Positions 1 to 12,151 of a stretch of 64,000 nt of DNA are shown here, one piece after another. The notes beneath the pieces are model-generated. The model made no database searches. It saw only the letters and a list, made by a program, of their open reading frames with translations, and was not told the origin of the DNA. This DNA comes from Pontederia crassipes (taxonomy: Eukaryota; Streptophyta; Magnoliopsida; Commelinales; Pontederiaceae): contig CM060194.1 in assembly GCA_030549335.1 (NCBI GenBank), positions 12,154,171 to 12,218,170 of the forward strand, in the 5' to 3' direction. The number at the start of each line of letters is the position of its first letter. The first letter of the stretch is position 1. A program made the position numbers and the translations under genes.

Positions 1-430
1 TCAAAAGTGCAGGACAAGTGCTCGATGATGAGCAACAGGTGCAAGCTCTGATCCGCTCGCTTCCAAAAAGTTGGGAACATATGTGTTGTAATTTGATGCA
101 CAACGAAGGTGTCAAAACTTTTGACCAAGCTACTCGCCACATTGAAATGGAGGATGAGGCCCTACAAGCCATGAATCAAACCTCTAAAGCATTAGTTGCT
201 GAGAATGGTGGACAAAGAGCTGGTTTCCAATCCAAGAGAAAAATGTCGCATAAGTCGCAACCAAATAATAAGAGCAGAAATGCTGAACAGAAGAAGCCCA
301 AGGCCATCGGCACAAACGTGGAAAACGTGGTGGCAAAATAGACATGAATAAAGTAAAGTGCTACAATTGTAGTAAACGTAGTCACTTTGCTCGTGATTGC
401 ACTGAGCGAAAGAAGGTTTGTCCTGACCAC
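1..430 (+). pseudogene. copia-1 gag C-terminal part with nucleocapsid zinc knuckle
   Basis: The reading frame at 18-341 encodes the late part of a copia Gag (charged, Lys/Arg-rich linker after a helical region). A stop at about 339-341 and a shift precede the zinc knuckle at 359-400, which reads CYNCSKRSHFARDC and keeps the full C-X2-C-X4-H-X4-C spacing. In the family this knuckle binds the element RNA in the virus-like particle. The stop between the capsid part and the knuckle shows decay. The true Gag start is outside the window. Confidence 0.8.
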
Positions 431-1720
431 AATTCTTTTTCTTATGTCTCAAGTTGTGCCTTAATTGCTGAAACACATCCTTCGTGGATTGCAGATTCAG
501 GAGCCACCGACCATGTAGCGAGAGATCATGGGGTCTTCATGGAATTTCATCGAATAAGTGCGGGGAGAAAATGGATTTATGTTGGAAACAATGTAAGAGT
601 TGAAGTTAAAGGCATTGGATCGTACAAGTTAGAACTTCGCAACGGCCAAATACTTTACTTTCACGATGTTCTATATGCTCCAACTTTTAGACGAAATTTA
701 CTTTTTGTGTCATCATTAGACAAACTTGGTTATGTAATAAGTTTCCAGAGGAAACAAATGACAATATCTTATGACAATGTTCTTCTATACAATGGTTTTC
801 TCAATAATGGTTTCTATGTCTTAAATATAGCATATGTTGCTAATAGTTATTCTTTTATATCATCTGTTGATGTGAATGATAGTGCCAACATTTGGCATGC
901 CAGACTAGGACATATTGGTCAAGATCGAATGAATAGACTTGCTAGATAAGACCTCTTGGAGTCTCTCGCAAAAGTTTATCTTCCAACATGTGAGGAATGT
1001 CTAGCTGGTAAGAAAATAATAACACCATTTGGGATGAGAAAACGCGTCGAGTACCCATTACAATTAATCCATTCGGACATATGTGATCCGATGAATGTTC
1101 ACGCAAGACACGGTTTCTCTTATTTCATCACATTTATTGATGATTATTCACGTTACGGTGTTGTATACTTGATTTCTCATAAATCTGAAGCATTGAATTG
1201 TTTTGTACGATTCATGAACATGGCAAAGAATCAAGTGGATCACAAGATTAAAGCCTTGCGAACCGACCGTGGACGTGAATATCTCTCTGAGTTATTCAAA
1301 AAAATTATGTGATGAAAAATGTATAGTTAGGCAACTAACAGTACCGAGAACTCCACAATAAAATGGTGTTGCGGAAAGACGAAATCGTATCTTATTTGAT
1401 ATGGTCCGATTCATGATGGCGCAAGCTAATCTCCCAATTTCATATTGGGGAGATGCGTTATTGACTGCAGCCTATAATTTTAAACCGTGTACCATCGAAA
1501 TCCGTTTCTACCACATCTTATGAACTTTGGACAGGTCGAAAGCCTAACCTTAGTTATTTGCGTCCTTGGGGTTGCGCAGCCTATGTTCTAAACAACTCTC
1601 ATAAGTATGGGAAGTTGGGTCCTAGAGGGCAGAAATGTATCTTTATAAGATATTGTGAAACCTCTAAGGGCTATGTATTCATAGAAGAAAGAGAAAGAGA
1701 AGATGGTACGTAACGGAAAT
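431..1720 (+). pseudogene. copia-1 protease and integrase region, broken
   Basis: The aspartic protease active site is seen as IADSGATDHV near 488-520. It is followed by the pre-integrase GAG domain (HARLGHIGQDRMNRLAR, near 895-945), a stop at 947-949, and the integrase zinc-binding and core region from 956: CEECLAGKK, HSDICDP and FITFIDDYSRYG, the last carrying catalytic Asp residues. The frame ends at 1310-1312 and integrase-like sequence (QQNGVAERRNR type, near 1350-1385) goes on in other frames. The family's function is polyprotein cleavage and cDNA insertion. At least two breaks make this copy non-functional. Confidence 0.85.
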
Positions 1721-3582
1721 CGAAAGTAGAGATGTGACATTCATAGAGAACGAATTTCCTAAGAAGGCGAGATAGACAAGGGATTTCTCATAGATGTAGA
1801 GGAAGATCTGAGTTGACGGCTCAAGCGGAGTTAGTCTCCTTTATCCCATAGCTTGATCCGAGTGGGAGAGATTCACAACCGTCAATTGATGATCAACCTG
1901 AAGGTTCTCTTCGACGGGGTACTAGAAAACATGTTTCGCGCCGACATTTTGAAATCGAAGGGCTGCATGAACATGTACCACATGAGGTCAACATAGTAAG
2001 TCTAGAAGATGAACTTGAGCCAAAATCTATTAAAGAGGCTCTCTCGTCCCTTGCTAAGGAAGAATGGATTAAGGCAATAGAGGAAGAGTTAGGGTCCATG
2101 CAGAAAAATCAAGTATGAGACTTGGTTGATCTCCCGCCAAGCCGTAAGGCAATTGGGAATAAATGGATTCTCAAAATTAAACGTGGTGTGGATGGATCAA
2201 TTGAGAGATATAAAGCCCGCCTAGTGGCAAAAGGTTTCACCCAATCTGCGGGTGTTGACTATGAAGAAACTTTTGCACCTATTGTAAGATTTGCTTCAAT
2301 TCGCCTAATATTAGCTATAGTCACACATATGGACTTAGAATTACATCAAATGGATGTAAAAATCGCATTTCTCAATGGAGAACTAGATGAGGAAATTTAC
2401 ATGGAGCAACCTCAAGGCTTCTATGTAAAAGGAGAAGAGCGCAAAGATTGCAACTGGCCCGGTCCATTTATGGACTCAAACAATCATCTAGACAGTGATA
2501 TCTGAAATTTCATCAGTCAATCGTTTCGTACAATTTTAATATGATTGATGAAGATCATTGTGTGTATGTTCATAAGTCCGAGGATAATTTTGCTATCCTG
2601 ACATTATATGTCGACGACATTCTAATAGTTGGGAATAATAGAGACTATGTCATTACCATTAAGCAATGATTGTTCTCCATGTTTGAGATGAAGGACATGG
2701 GTGAAGCAGCATACATACTGGGTGTAAAAATCCAACGCGACCGTTCCAAACTACTCCTTGCTTTTTTCGCAGGAATCATATATAAAAAAAAATTTGGAAC
2801 AATTTCGCATGGATGGCTGTAAACCCATTGACACTCCTATTGTGAAATGCGAGGTTTTAAGCTTGGACATGTGCCCAAAAACTCCAGAGGAACAAAAAAA
2901 AATGTCCAATGTTCCTTATGTGAGTGTGGTCGGCAGCCTGATGTACGTTATGATGTGTACTCGGCCGGACATATATTTTGTCGTGGGTCTAGTTAGTCGA
3001 TATCAGGCTAATCCGGGATGCCAACACTGGAAGGCGGTGGAGAGAATCATGAGATACCTCAAGAGTACTGCAGATCTTGCACTGTGCTATCATGGAGGAA
3101 GTCTACAAGTTGTTGGATTCACCGATGCCGATTGGGTTGGTGACGTTGATGAACGTAAATTCACCTCCGGATACACATTCTTACTCAGTAATGGTGATAT
3201 TACTTAGAGTAGCAAGAAACAAGATTGTGTGGCACTGTCAACTATGGAGGCTGAATTCATAGCTTGTTCAGTGGCAGTACAAGAGGCCTTATGGCTTAAG
3301 AGATTCCTTCAAAACCTAAGGATTTCTGAGAATGCAATGAGGAAAATGATTCTCCACTGTGACAATCAAGCAGCCATAGCTTATGTGAAGGACAAAAAAT
3401 ATCATTGCAAAGGAAAGCATATCGACACAAAGTATAAATTTGTACGAAATCAAAATGTCAAAAAGTAGATTTCAGTTGAGTACATATCAACGCACAAAAT
3501 GGTTGTTGATCCGTTCACCAAGCCATTGCCAAGAGAGGCATTCTTAAGACATGTAAATGTCTTAGGGCTGCGTAGATTATAA
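1721..3582 (+). pseudogene. copia-1 reverse transcriptase and RNase H region, broken
   Basis: The reverse transcriptase starts with a KWILKIKRG-type motif near 2161. It includes the segment [16 protein letters not shown] and the catalytic motif YVDDIL near 2608-2625, which is now in a different frame from the N-terminal half (frame lost near 2450-2500). The connection and RNase H part includes GSLMYVMMCTRPDI (about 2935) and DADWVGDVDERKFTSGYTF (about 3124-3180). A stop at 3205-3207 follows, then STMEAEFIACS and the C-terminal DPFTKPLP motif. The final stop is TAA at 3580-3582. The hinge at 1721-2100 is poorly conserved, as usual for this family. Confidence 0.85.
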
Positions 3583-4590
3583 ATGTAATGATGTACTCAA
3601 ATTTTTTAATGAATAAAAGATTATTTTTCTTGATAAATTCATTATTGTGAAGTTTGTTATGCATGTGAAAAATATGTCGATCAGGTCTAAATTTCTTCAC
3701 TCACACGTACAAATGTTTTCGGCACTCACGGAGAAAGCGAGCGGAATGAACTATGTGAGTCCTAATGTGATTTAACATGGGTTTTAGTAGCTCAGTGTCG
3801 CCTGATTTAGAGAGAGAGACCAGATGCGAGATTCAAATTTGGCGCTATTGATTAGCGAGCAATTTGAAAACTCGGGTCAAGCGCTAAAAGTTAGCGACTG
3901 GACTTAGTCTGTGCGATGTGTAATTAAACAGAGCTAGACATACGCTCCTTCAGTGGGAGTCTCCACCGCAGTACTTGTATTTAGTATCAAGTATGCAAAG
4001 TCGACCTAGAGAGACATGATGAATTGATTAGTTCAATGATCATCATGGTGTGAGTCTCTGACAGATGTTTCATCCGCACGTGCCCTTAGACTCTTGACTA
4101 TGTCTTAAGGAAAGGAATTAGTGCTTGCTACTTTAGCATGATACTCAAAGGTGAAAAGTAAAGTAGCCTGATGAGAGAAAGAATTGTTACGAGCCGTGTC
4201 TAGAAAAGCAGCTAGTTCACTACTAAAAGACATGAGGGCAAGAGAAAGAATTATTATGAGCTGCATAAAGCTTTCGCATACAATTGGCCAACTATTTTTT
4301 TTAAAATAGTGTATGTGAAAGATAGTTACCGCGGAGCAAGACATGTGTTGTCTTAGCTATGCTGCGAGACAGATCTAGGGCATAACGAGTTATATTATTT
4401 GAGCATTTGTTGCCTGTCATGAATTCCTAACGGGCATGACATACACTCTAAAGATAGTTGAGCGATTGAATCTAAACAGGTATCTCTCTAGCTCCTATAA
4501 AAAAGCGTGCTTGTACTCATGGATCGCATGGCACATTTATAAATTTTGGATAAACGAAAGTACAATGCCCAATGCGAGCAAGTGGGAGAT
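3583..4590 (+). other. copia-1 long 3' untranslated region and polypurine tract
   Basis: No coding frame matching a known protein is visible in this kilobase between pol and the 3' LTR. It ends in the purine tract AAGTGGGAGAT at 4580-4590, directly against the LTR start, as needed for plus-strand priming. The ORFs read here on either strand are short and compositionally random. Confidence 0.7.
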
Positions 4591-4967
4591 TGTTGGAATA
4601 GTGCCTTTTTGGGCACATGGGCCGCACATACGCGCGGCCCATTAGGGCGAGGCGCATGCCTGCGCAGACACATTATCATACACGTGATGGATGCGCGTGA
4701 TGCGTTCTGCCTAACTTGTCGCCCAAGTCTCCCCACCCTATAAAAGGGGATTCATAGGTCCCAAATACACTTTCGCAGAGGTTCGTTCAGAGTACTTGTG
4801 CTGTGGCAAAGAGTTCTGTTCCCCAAAGGTTTGGTTCTCGATCCCGAGGCGCAAGTGCGTTCGTCAAAAATTCGTGGAAAAACCCCAACGATCCGCTTCC
4901 ACTGCAATAGGTATTTCGCAACCTCTAGAATTTACATTCTAAAATTTATCTGTTATAAATTCCAACA
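4591..4967 (+). repeat. copia-1 3' LTR
   Basis: The 377-bp LTR begins TGTTGGAATA and ends AATTCCAACA, giving an 8-bp terminal inverted repeat within the canonical TG...CA ends. It directly follows the polypurine tract. A TATA box, TATAAAA at 4739-4745, sits about 150 bp into the LTR and would drive element transcription. The left LTR is outside the window, so insertion age cannot be judged from LTR divergence. Confidence 0.9.
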
Positions 4968-5080
4968 CTAACAATTTTCATAGAAAATGCAGTTGATGGG
5001 AAGACTCGTAGCTCAAGTCCCTGAAGACTCGTAACTGTTGTAATTACCCCATTATTTACATATTTATTCTCAGAACTTCT

Positions 5081-8000
5081 TCAAAGTGTGCCACAGTCAT
5101 ATTGATCGTCGTAACGGGAATTACCGCCGAAAAAGACGCTTAAGATGAATATGCACATCAACTTCAAGAAGCCTGATAAACTTATTAGCAGTAAGCGAAC
5201 AATATATGACTGGGTGGACAATCTGATCACTCTCAGCCTCCTTTCCTTCACATATCTATTGAATGCTGCTCCAACTCCCTTTCGCACTTCCGAATCACTG
5301 ATAGTGCCTCCTATGCCAAAAGGCATTTCTTGTGCTAAGCATCTGGCAAGAACAATACTGTCTTCAAGACCAGCAGATCCCCCTTGGCCAATGAATGGCC
5401 CCATCACATGCATTGCATCCCCTGCAACAGTCATTGTGCCATTCCAGAAGTTGCCTGTCAACAAGTGCCATGGTGCGCGATGGCAATCTACGGTAAGGTT
5501 CAATGAGCCTGGATCACAATTCTTCACCATTTCAACCATATGAGAAGGGTACCCACTGAGACAATCCAGAACATATTGTTTGATGCGCCTGTGATCCTTG
5601 TAGACATCTCCATCTGATTGTGAATTTTGAATTTAAATTTAGCTCACCTCTTAAGTACTTAATGATGACAGATGATTGACATCAATGAAGTCAGGAAGAT
5701 ATGTTTATATATCCCTTACCTTCAGGAGGAGACGTCACACTCAAAAACCAATGGACTATTTTTTCATTGATTGGAACCCTTCCTAAAAATCTAGAATCGC
5801 ACAGCAATGCGAGAAGGTTAGCAGGAACATCATGACCTTCTTCATATAGTGTGAAACCTCGTACTATCCAAGATTGAAAGCTCTTCGGGGCCTGTAGTCC
5901 TAATGTTCTTGCGATGACTGAGTTTGATCCATCACAACCAATTACAACCTGAAGAGTCAAAATGTAGATTTGATATAAAAAAACTAAGATACCATATGAA
6001 CCTGCAGCAGGAGATAACTAACATTTAGATTTAAATTTCTTCTAGATTAATTTTAGTAATAGTAATTGTCAACAAGAATTAGAGGAACAGAAATGACAAA
6101 ACTGCATGAACAAAGGGATCAAACTTTCAAGTAAAAGATACTCAAGAATTTCATCTATGACATTGGAAAAGAACTACATGGACAGAGACAAAAAAAAAAA
6201 GAAAAAAGAAATGCCAGTAATTTTTATTTGCAAGCTAATAAGAAGGGTTGTTAATATATGAGAACAGAAGAAGCATTGTATCAGATTATTATCATTCACT
6301 GTTTTTTGGTGACTTATTAAAAACCCACTAGTGCATGACTTGAATGATAAGAACTAGAATCATCTTATAAAGTAGAGTACAAAATGAAACCTCCAGAGGA
6401 TGAGAGAGGGCGCTGTCGCATCTCATATAATTCTCTGCATTTTTTCTCTCGCCTCGAAGTCACATAAGCAAACTAATATGCACTTCATAACAGAATACTG
6501 TTATTACAGACTTGCAGGAATGCAAAGATGACAAAACATGACAATAAACGATACCAATAGCAGTGTGATCCATGATAAAATTATTATGATATATAAGAAG
6601 GAAGGGCAAGTTCAACAAAAGTTAATTTCAGGCGTGTCACCTTAGCTCTGATTATTGCACCATCACCAGTGTAAAGAACAGGGAATGAAGTCAGAGGATC
6701 TACTTCAACTCTTTCTACTTGACACCCAAAACGAAATGATTCTTCAGGTATACTGCTAGCCAATACTTCAATGAGGTCGCTTCTCTTCAAGAATCTGAAC
6801 TCTCTGCTAAGAGGAGAAATGTAAGATGCAAACTTTGTTTGAATGATATTTGACAATGACATGAAAGCTGTAAAAGACCTGACATGTATGTGTTTGATTG
6901 GCTCCATCTATTTAACATTTCCTGACATCTATTTAGAAATATCACGTTGCTAAGTTTGGTTAGACTAATTTAAGATTTTATTTAGAAATCATACATTCCC
7001 TTCGGAATAAGACCACGATAGTGTGGTAATATCTTTAATTACCATGCATCATAGTTTCCATACTTGTCATCCTCATATTTTTCAATTATTTAATTTCTCA
7101 TATTTTTTTATAATATTTCTTTTCTCTCTCGTCATTAATCTCCTCTATTGTTCCCACGTTTTCTCTCCTTTAGCTAAACTAATGTAAAGAAGAAAAACGT
7201 TAAGTGGGCAATCAATGCTTCACAGAATTAATGTCCACAGATCACATGCATCAGCAGTGTATTCATCGCATTATCTGTTTGTCACCATGCATCAGTACCA
7301 GTTTCTATGTCATCAAACACGGTAAATCCACGAACATGGTTCAAATATTACCCGCATGAAATAATCCTGGTCCTAGTCCTACTGCTTTGCAGAGAGACTT
7401 CATGTATCCTGTAAGACTAGTAAAACATCAGCTGTAATTTTGACATGTTCAGAATTAGGCTCAGACAGAAAGAAACTCAAAGAATTAAGTTTTCTGCATC
7501 TGGTTGTAAGATAAAAAACACTTTTCTTACCGTATGCAATCATCGCATATGTAATAATGCATAAATGTTTCATAGTGCTGATACCCACAGCATTAGCAAT
7601 AGGAAAGAGGTGCTCTAACATACCCGGTCAGAGATACAGCCTTTGCTCTTAAGATGTTGCCCACATGTAGCTGATCAAGCGCTTTCCAACCATTGGCATG
7701 AATAGCAATTGCTAACCCCGCATCTCTCAGAGTATCAGATTTCTCAAGCACCAGGCATGGTATTCCCTTCCTGCCAATATTCAGAAGCACAGCTAAAAGC
7801 GACTGCTACAAAATCTGATTCAATGTAGTTGGAAGAATGAGCAGTAGATATGTTGTACTTCTGAAAACAATGACATCAATAAAAAGATCTTAACATGTCA
7901 AGTAATTATGCCTTCTAAACAAATAGAACAAGATACCACGGTCAGCACCAAATGAAATGAAACCATAGTTGCAGGAATGATCACATAATTTGAGAAAAAA

Positions 8001-8402
8001 AGAATTGCTGATCATGGGAATATAGTCCTAGATCATATTAGAGGAAGGATATTAATCCGCAACTCAGAAAACAGAAACTGCATGTCAGATCAGTGCTACA
8101 GTAGATAGTTGGAACAAGAGCACATAAGTTCTGAGTTGCTGACCGAAAGTTTTCACCTTTCCAGTTACTGACATGAGAATGAAGCGTATAAGACTATAAG
8201 CACGAAACACATGCAGTAGCCAGTAGATAGATAGTTTTATTCCCATGAAGTCAATTTTAGTCAAGCAAACAGGGTAGGCAACAGAGAAGGGAGCACTCTG
8301 AGAGACCACAAAAGCCAACCTGTGAAGAGCCAACGCCATGGCAAGGCCACAAATGCCCCCGCCCACGACCACAACGCCACGATGCTCTTCCTTTGAGCTC
8401 AT
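5081..8402 (-). CDS. FAD-dependent monooxygenase MO-1 (plant MO1 / salicylate hydroxylase-like), intact
   Basis: Six exons by GT-AG sites: 8402-8320, 7770-7624, 7408-7352, 6806-6641, 5948-5720, 5613-5081. They total 1215 nt, join in frame and give about 404 residues. Motifs of group A flavoprotein monooxygenases are present: N-terminal FAD-binding GGGICG (residues 14-19), DG motif VVIGCDGSNS (about 152-161), and GD motif AGDAMHVMGPFIGQGG (from about 291). The C-terminus has a hydrophobic stretch and ends YDCGTL, as is common in this plant family. These enzymes use FAD and NAD(P)H to add one oxygen atom to small, often aromatic, substrates; this one's substrate cannot be read from sequence. 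I chose the ATG at 8402 because MO-3 starts at the same MSSKEE; an in-frame ATG 14 codons upstream (8444) is possible. Copia-1 ends just beyond its 3' end. Confidence 0.9.
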
Positions 8403-8468
8403 CTCTCTGTGCTTCCAAAGGCCACTGCTCCTGTTCTCAACCACTCAGAACTCTAAAGCAGTCTAGAA

Positions 8469-8476
8469 TTATATAA
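8469..8476 (-). promoter_or_regulatory. candidate TATA box of MO-1
   Basis: The sequence TTATATAA lies 67 bp upstream of the chosen ATG of MO-1 at a plausible distance for a short 5' UTR. The region is AT-rich, so a chance match is possible. Confidence 0.3.
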
Positions 8477-10356
8477 GCATATATTAGTTTTGTAAATGGG
8501 AAAAATTGAGTATACTAGCTACAATATAGTGTATAAAATAACAGGTCGATCGGCCTATCATATAAATGTAATTTTGATGAACAAAGTTATATTCAATAGG
8601 CCAATCGCCCACTTTGAAAAATATGAACAATGATATATTAAATAATTACAATATTTAGAATAGCTTATTTCACATTATATCAATTTAAAATGTTAATAAT
8701 TTTGCTTAGTATTTAAAATAGTTTTATTTTTTTTCTTTTACAATTATCTAGAGACTCTTTAGTTTCTTTCGCCTCCTCCTGATTTTATTCTATCTTATTT
8801 CTTTATTAATATATTATTGTCTTTCCATTTACTCCTCTTCTCTTATTTTAAAAATTTACCAATTTTCCATTTATTTGCGGGTTCTTTCTTTTCTGCGTTT
8901 CTATTTAATTCGCTGTTCTTAATATTTTATCTTTCTACACATTCATAATTTACTTCTTTGAAATGGTTTGGTTTCTTGGGAGGTTTTTTTTATATATTTT
9001 TCTTTCAAAATGTTACGTTTAGGTAAAGTAGACTCGAACCCTTTTGAGGTTTTTATTGGACAAGTTGTAATCCATTTGAATTCGGAGTAGATATTCCAAA
9101 TCTTAGCTAATAATTATTCACACTTCATTATATTTTATAGAGATAAAAATATTTGCAAGGTAATGAAATGGTAATATTAATTTTTGAAATGACTATAGTG
9201 TTATTCTTAAAATGTTAAATTAAAAGTCATGTCATTTTTAGAGGGGTTGTAAGTGGTCCCTTCGTCATTAGGAGACGACCCTACCCTATTTAAGCCACAC
9301 CGACACAAAAAAATAAGTTGATAAAACAAAGTAACTCATATTTCAAGAGCACTTCTGCCCGACCGGTCTGGTCCGGGCAGTCAAATCATGTCTGATCGTC
9401 CTGAGTTATTTTAAATTCATTTGTTGTGTTTTAGTTAAATTCGATCAAAATTTAAATTCAATTGACATGAATAAATAGGATGAAAATAAAAAAAAATAAT
9501 TAGGACAAAAATAATATTTTTTACAGCACATTACTTGCATATATATATTCATTTTTCATTCATTTTTTATTTATAAGTATAATTATTTTCATTTTTTATG
9601 TAATAATTATTTAATCGATACTTACATTATTATATTATTTATCTTTTAAATTATTTTGTTTTAATTTGTTATATGTTATTTTATTTATGATGCATCTTAT
9701 GAGCCATTGGGAATACAAAAGAATTAGCCTATGTTATTCTTTTTTATTAACTTATATTATTCGATTCGACCGTTTGATTCAACCTTGTTCATGGATTCGA
9801 CTTGACTCGATCATTAATTCATGTCGACAGGATTGCGAAATTGGGTTCTCTTATTGGTTGTAAGTGGTCAAAGAGAATAAAGCAAATTAAATGTTACCAT
9901 TTGCAATTTTGTGCTTGTATTAAATAGATGGAAAAAAGTTCAAATAATTGAGAGCTCTTTCAAGATGTTGATGAGATTACTTAGATGAGAATCTGGAAAA
10001 TCTTAGCTATTCTTAAAAGCAATTGGAGAGTGGGGAGTGAAAATACACTAATGCACAGATTAATTACCCTAGATAAATATGAATAAGTATGCATGCAGTT
10101 AATAAAAAGAGGACAAGGGATTTATGGACCAACATTTACTCCATACACATAAATCATACTCAAATCTATAACGAACACATGGGATGGACGCTTTGAACCG
10201 CATGGATGGGTGAGTTCTAGCCGGTTTGACGATTTTAAAAGACCGGTTTAGAAATGGGTTTAGGTTAAAATAAAAGCCCTAGTTTTCCCCTTCCCATTCT
10301 CTCAGTTCTCCATCTCCTCGCCATTGGCATCCCCTCTTCGTTGGCCTTTTCTTTGC
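8477..10356. other. AT-rich intergenic region upstream of MO-1
   Basis: No coding sequence that I can support. The DNA is AT-rich with runs of A and T and scattered short ORFs such as 9666-9863, which resembles no family I know. I see no LTR ends, long inverted repeats or RNA genes. Confidence 0.6.
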
Positions 10357-10479
10357 ATGCAGAATGATGTTGACCTCCTGGGCGCTGATCTCACCGGGGA
10401 GCAGCCATTTTGGCATGTCGTTCCTTCTGTGAACACTGTCTTTGTCCCTCCTGCAAACTCCTTGACCCATGCTATGTGA
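10357..10479 (+). other. orphan exon-like open reading frame, 40 codons, unknown
   Basis: I do not recognise this. The island is much richer in GC than its surroundings. It holds an ATG frame (10357-10479) that starts MQNDVDLLGADLTGEQPFWH and continues with protein-like composition. It also fits an internal exon at 10363-10475: a pyrimidine-rich acceptor (CTTTGCATGCAG) precedes it and a good donor (GTGAGC) follows at 10476. A CCCTAG-containing pyrimidine stretch lies upstream, as in many plant 5' UTRs. No further exon is evident on either side, so it could be a captured or leftover exon of an unrelated gene. Confidence 0.35.
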
Positions 10480-11179
10480 GCTTGACAGGAAGACTACCGA
10501 TTGTCTTTCAATCCTTTTTTTCTGTAAAATAAAAGATAAAAAATAAAAAAAGGATCAGATTAAGTAGTTAAAATGTTTGAGTCATCGTACAAAATTAAAA
10601 AAAAAAAAGGCCAGGAGGGGGATCTTCTACCCAAAATAATCGTCTTGCGATTGTTGGACGACGCCAGTCAAAAAATGAGCCGCACAGTTAGCATTTCGGC
10701 TGATATAGTTACAATAAAAGAGTCTTGAATTATGGCACGTGAAACCTACTATTCAATCTATTTATAATGTACCCATTTTATTTTGAAATTTGGTTTGGTT
10801 AGATGCATTCTGTTTAGATGTATAATAATGCATGTGGTTGCCAATTGTATCTGAACACTGATAAAGAAAGCCTTTTAAGCATATTAAGTCTGCTAAAACT
10901 TTTCCATGCGAGTCATATGGTGTCATGGCTATAGATTTCAGAAAACTTTCACCAGTTTATATTAGTGGTTAAGGGATATATGGAGGAAAATTCTGATCTA
11001 TATGTATGGCGCACCGTCAGATCAAATGCTCCAAATGAAGTCGCGGTTCATATTCATTAAAGCCTGATTTCTACACTCTTGCACTGTTGATAGTAACAAA
11101 AATAACTATTATTCTTTTTTTTTCTTGGGCCCTAAAAGGAATCATCGATTTTAATGCTTATTGATTCTAATTTAATTTG

Positions 11180-11181
<2 letters not shown>

Positions 11182-11232
<51 letters not shown>
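11182..11232. repeat. (TA)n microsatellite
   Basis: About 25 uninterrupted TA units are seen directly. Confidence 0.95.
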
Positions 11233-11235
<3 letters not shown>

Positions 11236-11260
11236 TAATGGCTGAGATGTGCAAATTGTA

Positions 11261-11338
11261 CAATTTTATATATGCACATGTATTGTTTGCCCACTTGTTC
11301 AATTTTATATATGCACATGTATTGTTTGCCCACTTGTT
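11261..11338. repeat. 39-bp tandem duplication, two units
   Basis: The unit beginning CAATTTTATATATGCACATG occurs at 11261-11299 and again, apparently identical, at 11300-11338. Perfect identity suggests a recent event. Confidence 0.9.
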
Positions 11339-12096
11339 AGTTATTCCAACATATAAAATTTTCAAAGGATAATATCACTATATATCCACAATGGTGGTGT
11401 TAGTAATAAAGCTTGTAATAACGAATTGGATGGGGTCAGATAATTATTTCCAATGATATACACTAACGATTTAAAAGTTTTACGCACGGGAACAAAAAGA
11501 TAATTAATATCTTAGGAGGGGGGCGAGGCGGCCCGTTCTCCTCACCGTCTCGTGGGCAAGAGAATTAAGGTGAAAACCAATTTTCATTCAGAAAAATAGT
11601 AAAACTATAAAAAAATATCCCAACATTATTTTTTGATCAATGACCCGTCGTCCACCTTGAAAATGATAGCGGTCAGAATTATATATCCCAAGAAAACCGC
11701 ATTGCTGTTTCAAGGTCACAAATTGTGTTTTTTACTATCTATAGATCTGGAATTCTAATTGCCTCTCAATTGTGATTAATTTATTTGGTAGCCATCACTT
11801 GGAAGGCGGTGTCGACAGCAATATGTGCGGCGGTAAAAAGTGCACTGCTATTGAAGGTCGACTTATCATTGATCCCAACTAATCAATTAGGTCGTCTCGT
11901 GTTTGTATCTGAGTGAAGATGAAATTCTCAACAAGAATTTTTTATACTCACAATATTCGAATTCAATATCTTCAAGGAGCCACTTATCAATCCACTCTAA
12001 TCATTATCAGTTCTATAATTATAATATGTCACATACATTCATGCACAACTTCAACCAGTTGTTTGCATAATTCAAGTGCCGTTGTAACATCTCGCC

Positions 12097-12097
<1 letters not shown>

Positions 12098-12149
<52 letters not shown>
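12098..12149. repeat. (TAA)n microsatellite
   Basis: About 17 uninterrupted TAA/AAT units lie 15 bp inside the left end of the solo LTR. Confidence 0.95.

Positions 12150-12151
<2 letters not shown>

Larger units (their letters stand above)
1..4967 (+). mobile_element. Ty1/copia LTR retrotransposon (copia-1), 5' part outside the window
   Basis: Pieces occur in copia order: gag zinc knuckle, aspartic protease, integrase, reverse transcriptase, RNase H, polypurine tract and a 3' LTR ending at 4967. Integrase before reverse transcriptase defines the copia superfamily. The 5' LTR and start of gag lie left of the window, so no target duplication can be checked. Coding is broken by several stops and frame changes, so this copy cannot encode its own polyprotein. 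About 1 kb of non-coding DNA separates the end of pol from the 3' LTR, which is long for a copia element. The element ends about 110 bp beyond the stop codon of MO-1, so it borders that gene's 3' flank. Confidence 0.93.
10480..12077. other. intergenic region with microsatellite and short duplication
   Basis: I see no gene here. The stretch contains a TA dinucleotide repeat and a 39-bp direct duplication, listed separately. The small ORFs at 11132-11372 are translations of the TA repeat and its flank on both strands. Confidence 0.6.

Noticed and set aside
4488-4743. ORFs on both strands at the copia-1 3' end
   Set aside because: They span the polypurine tract and LTR and are non-coding by position.
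5145-5543. Plus-strand ORF antisense to MO-1 exon 6, with partners at 30565-30834, 36952-37221 and 62849-63118
   Set aside because: It recurs only because the sense exon is conserved. It has no own start context or family match.
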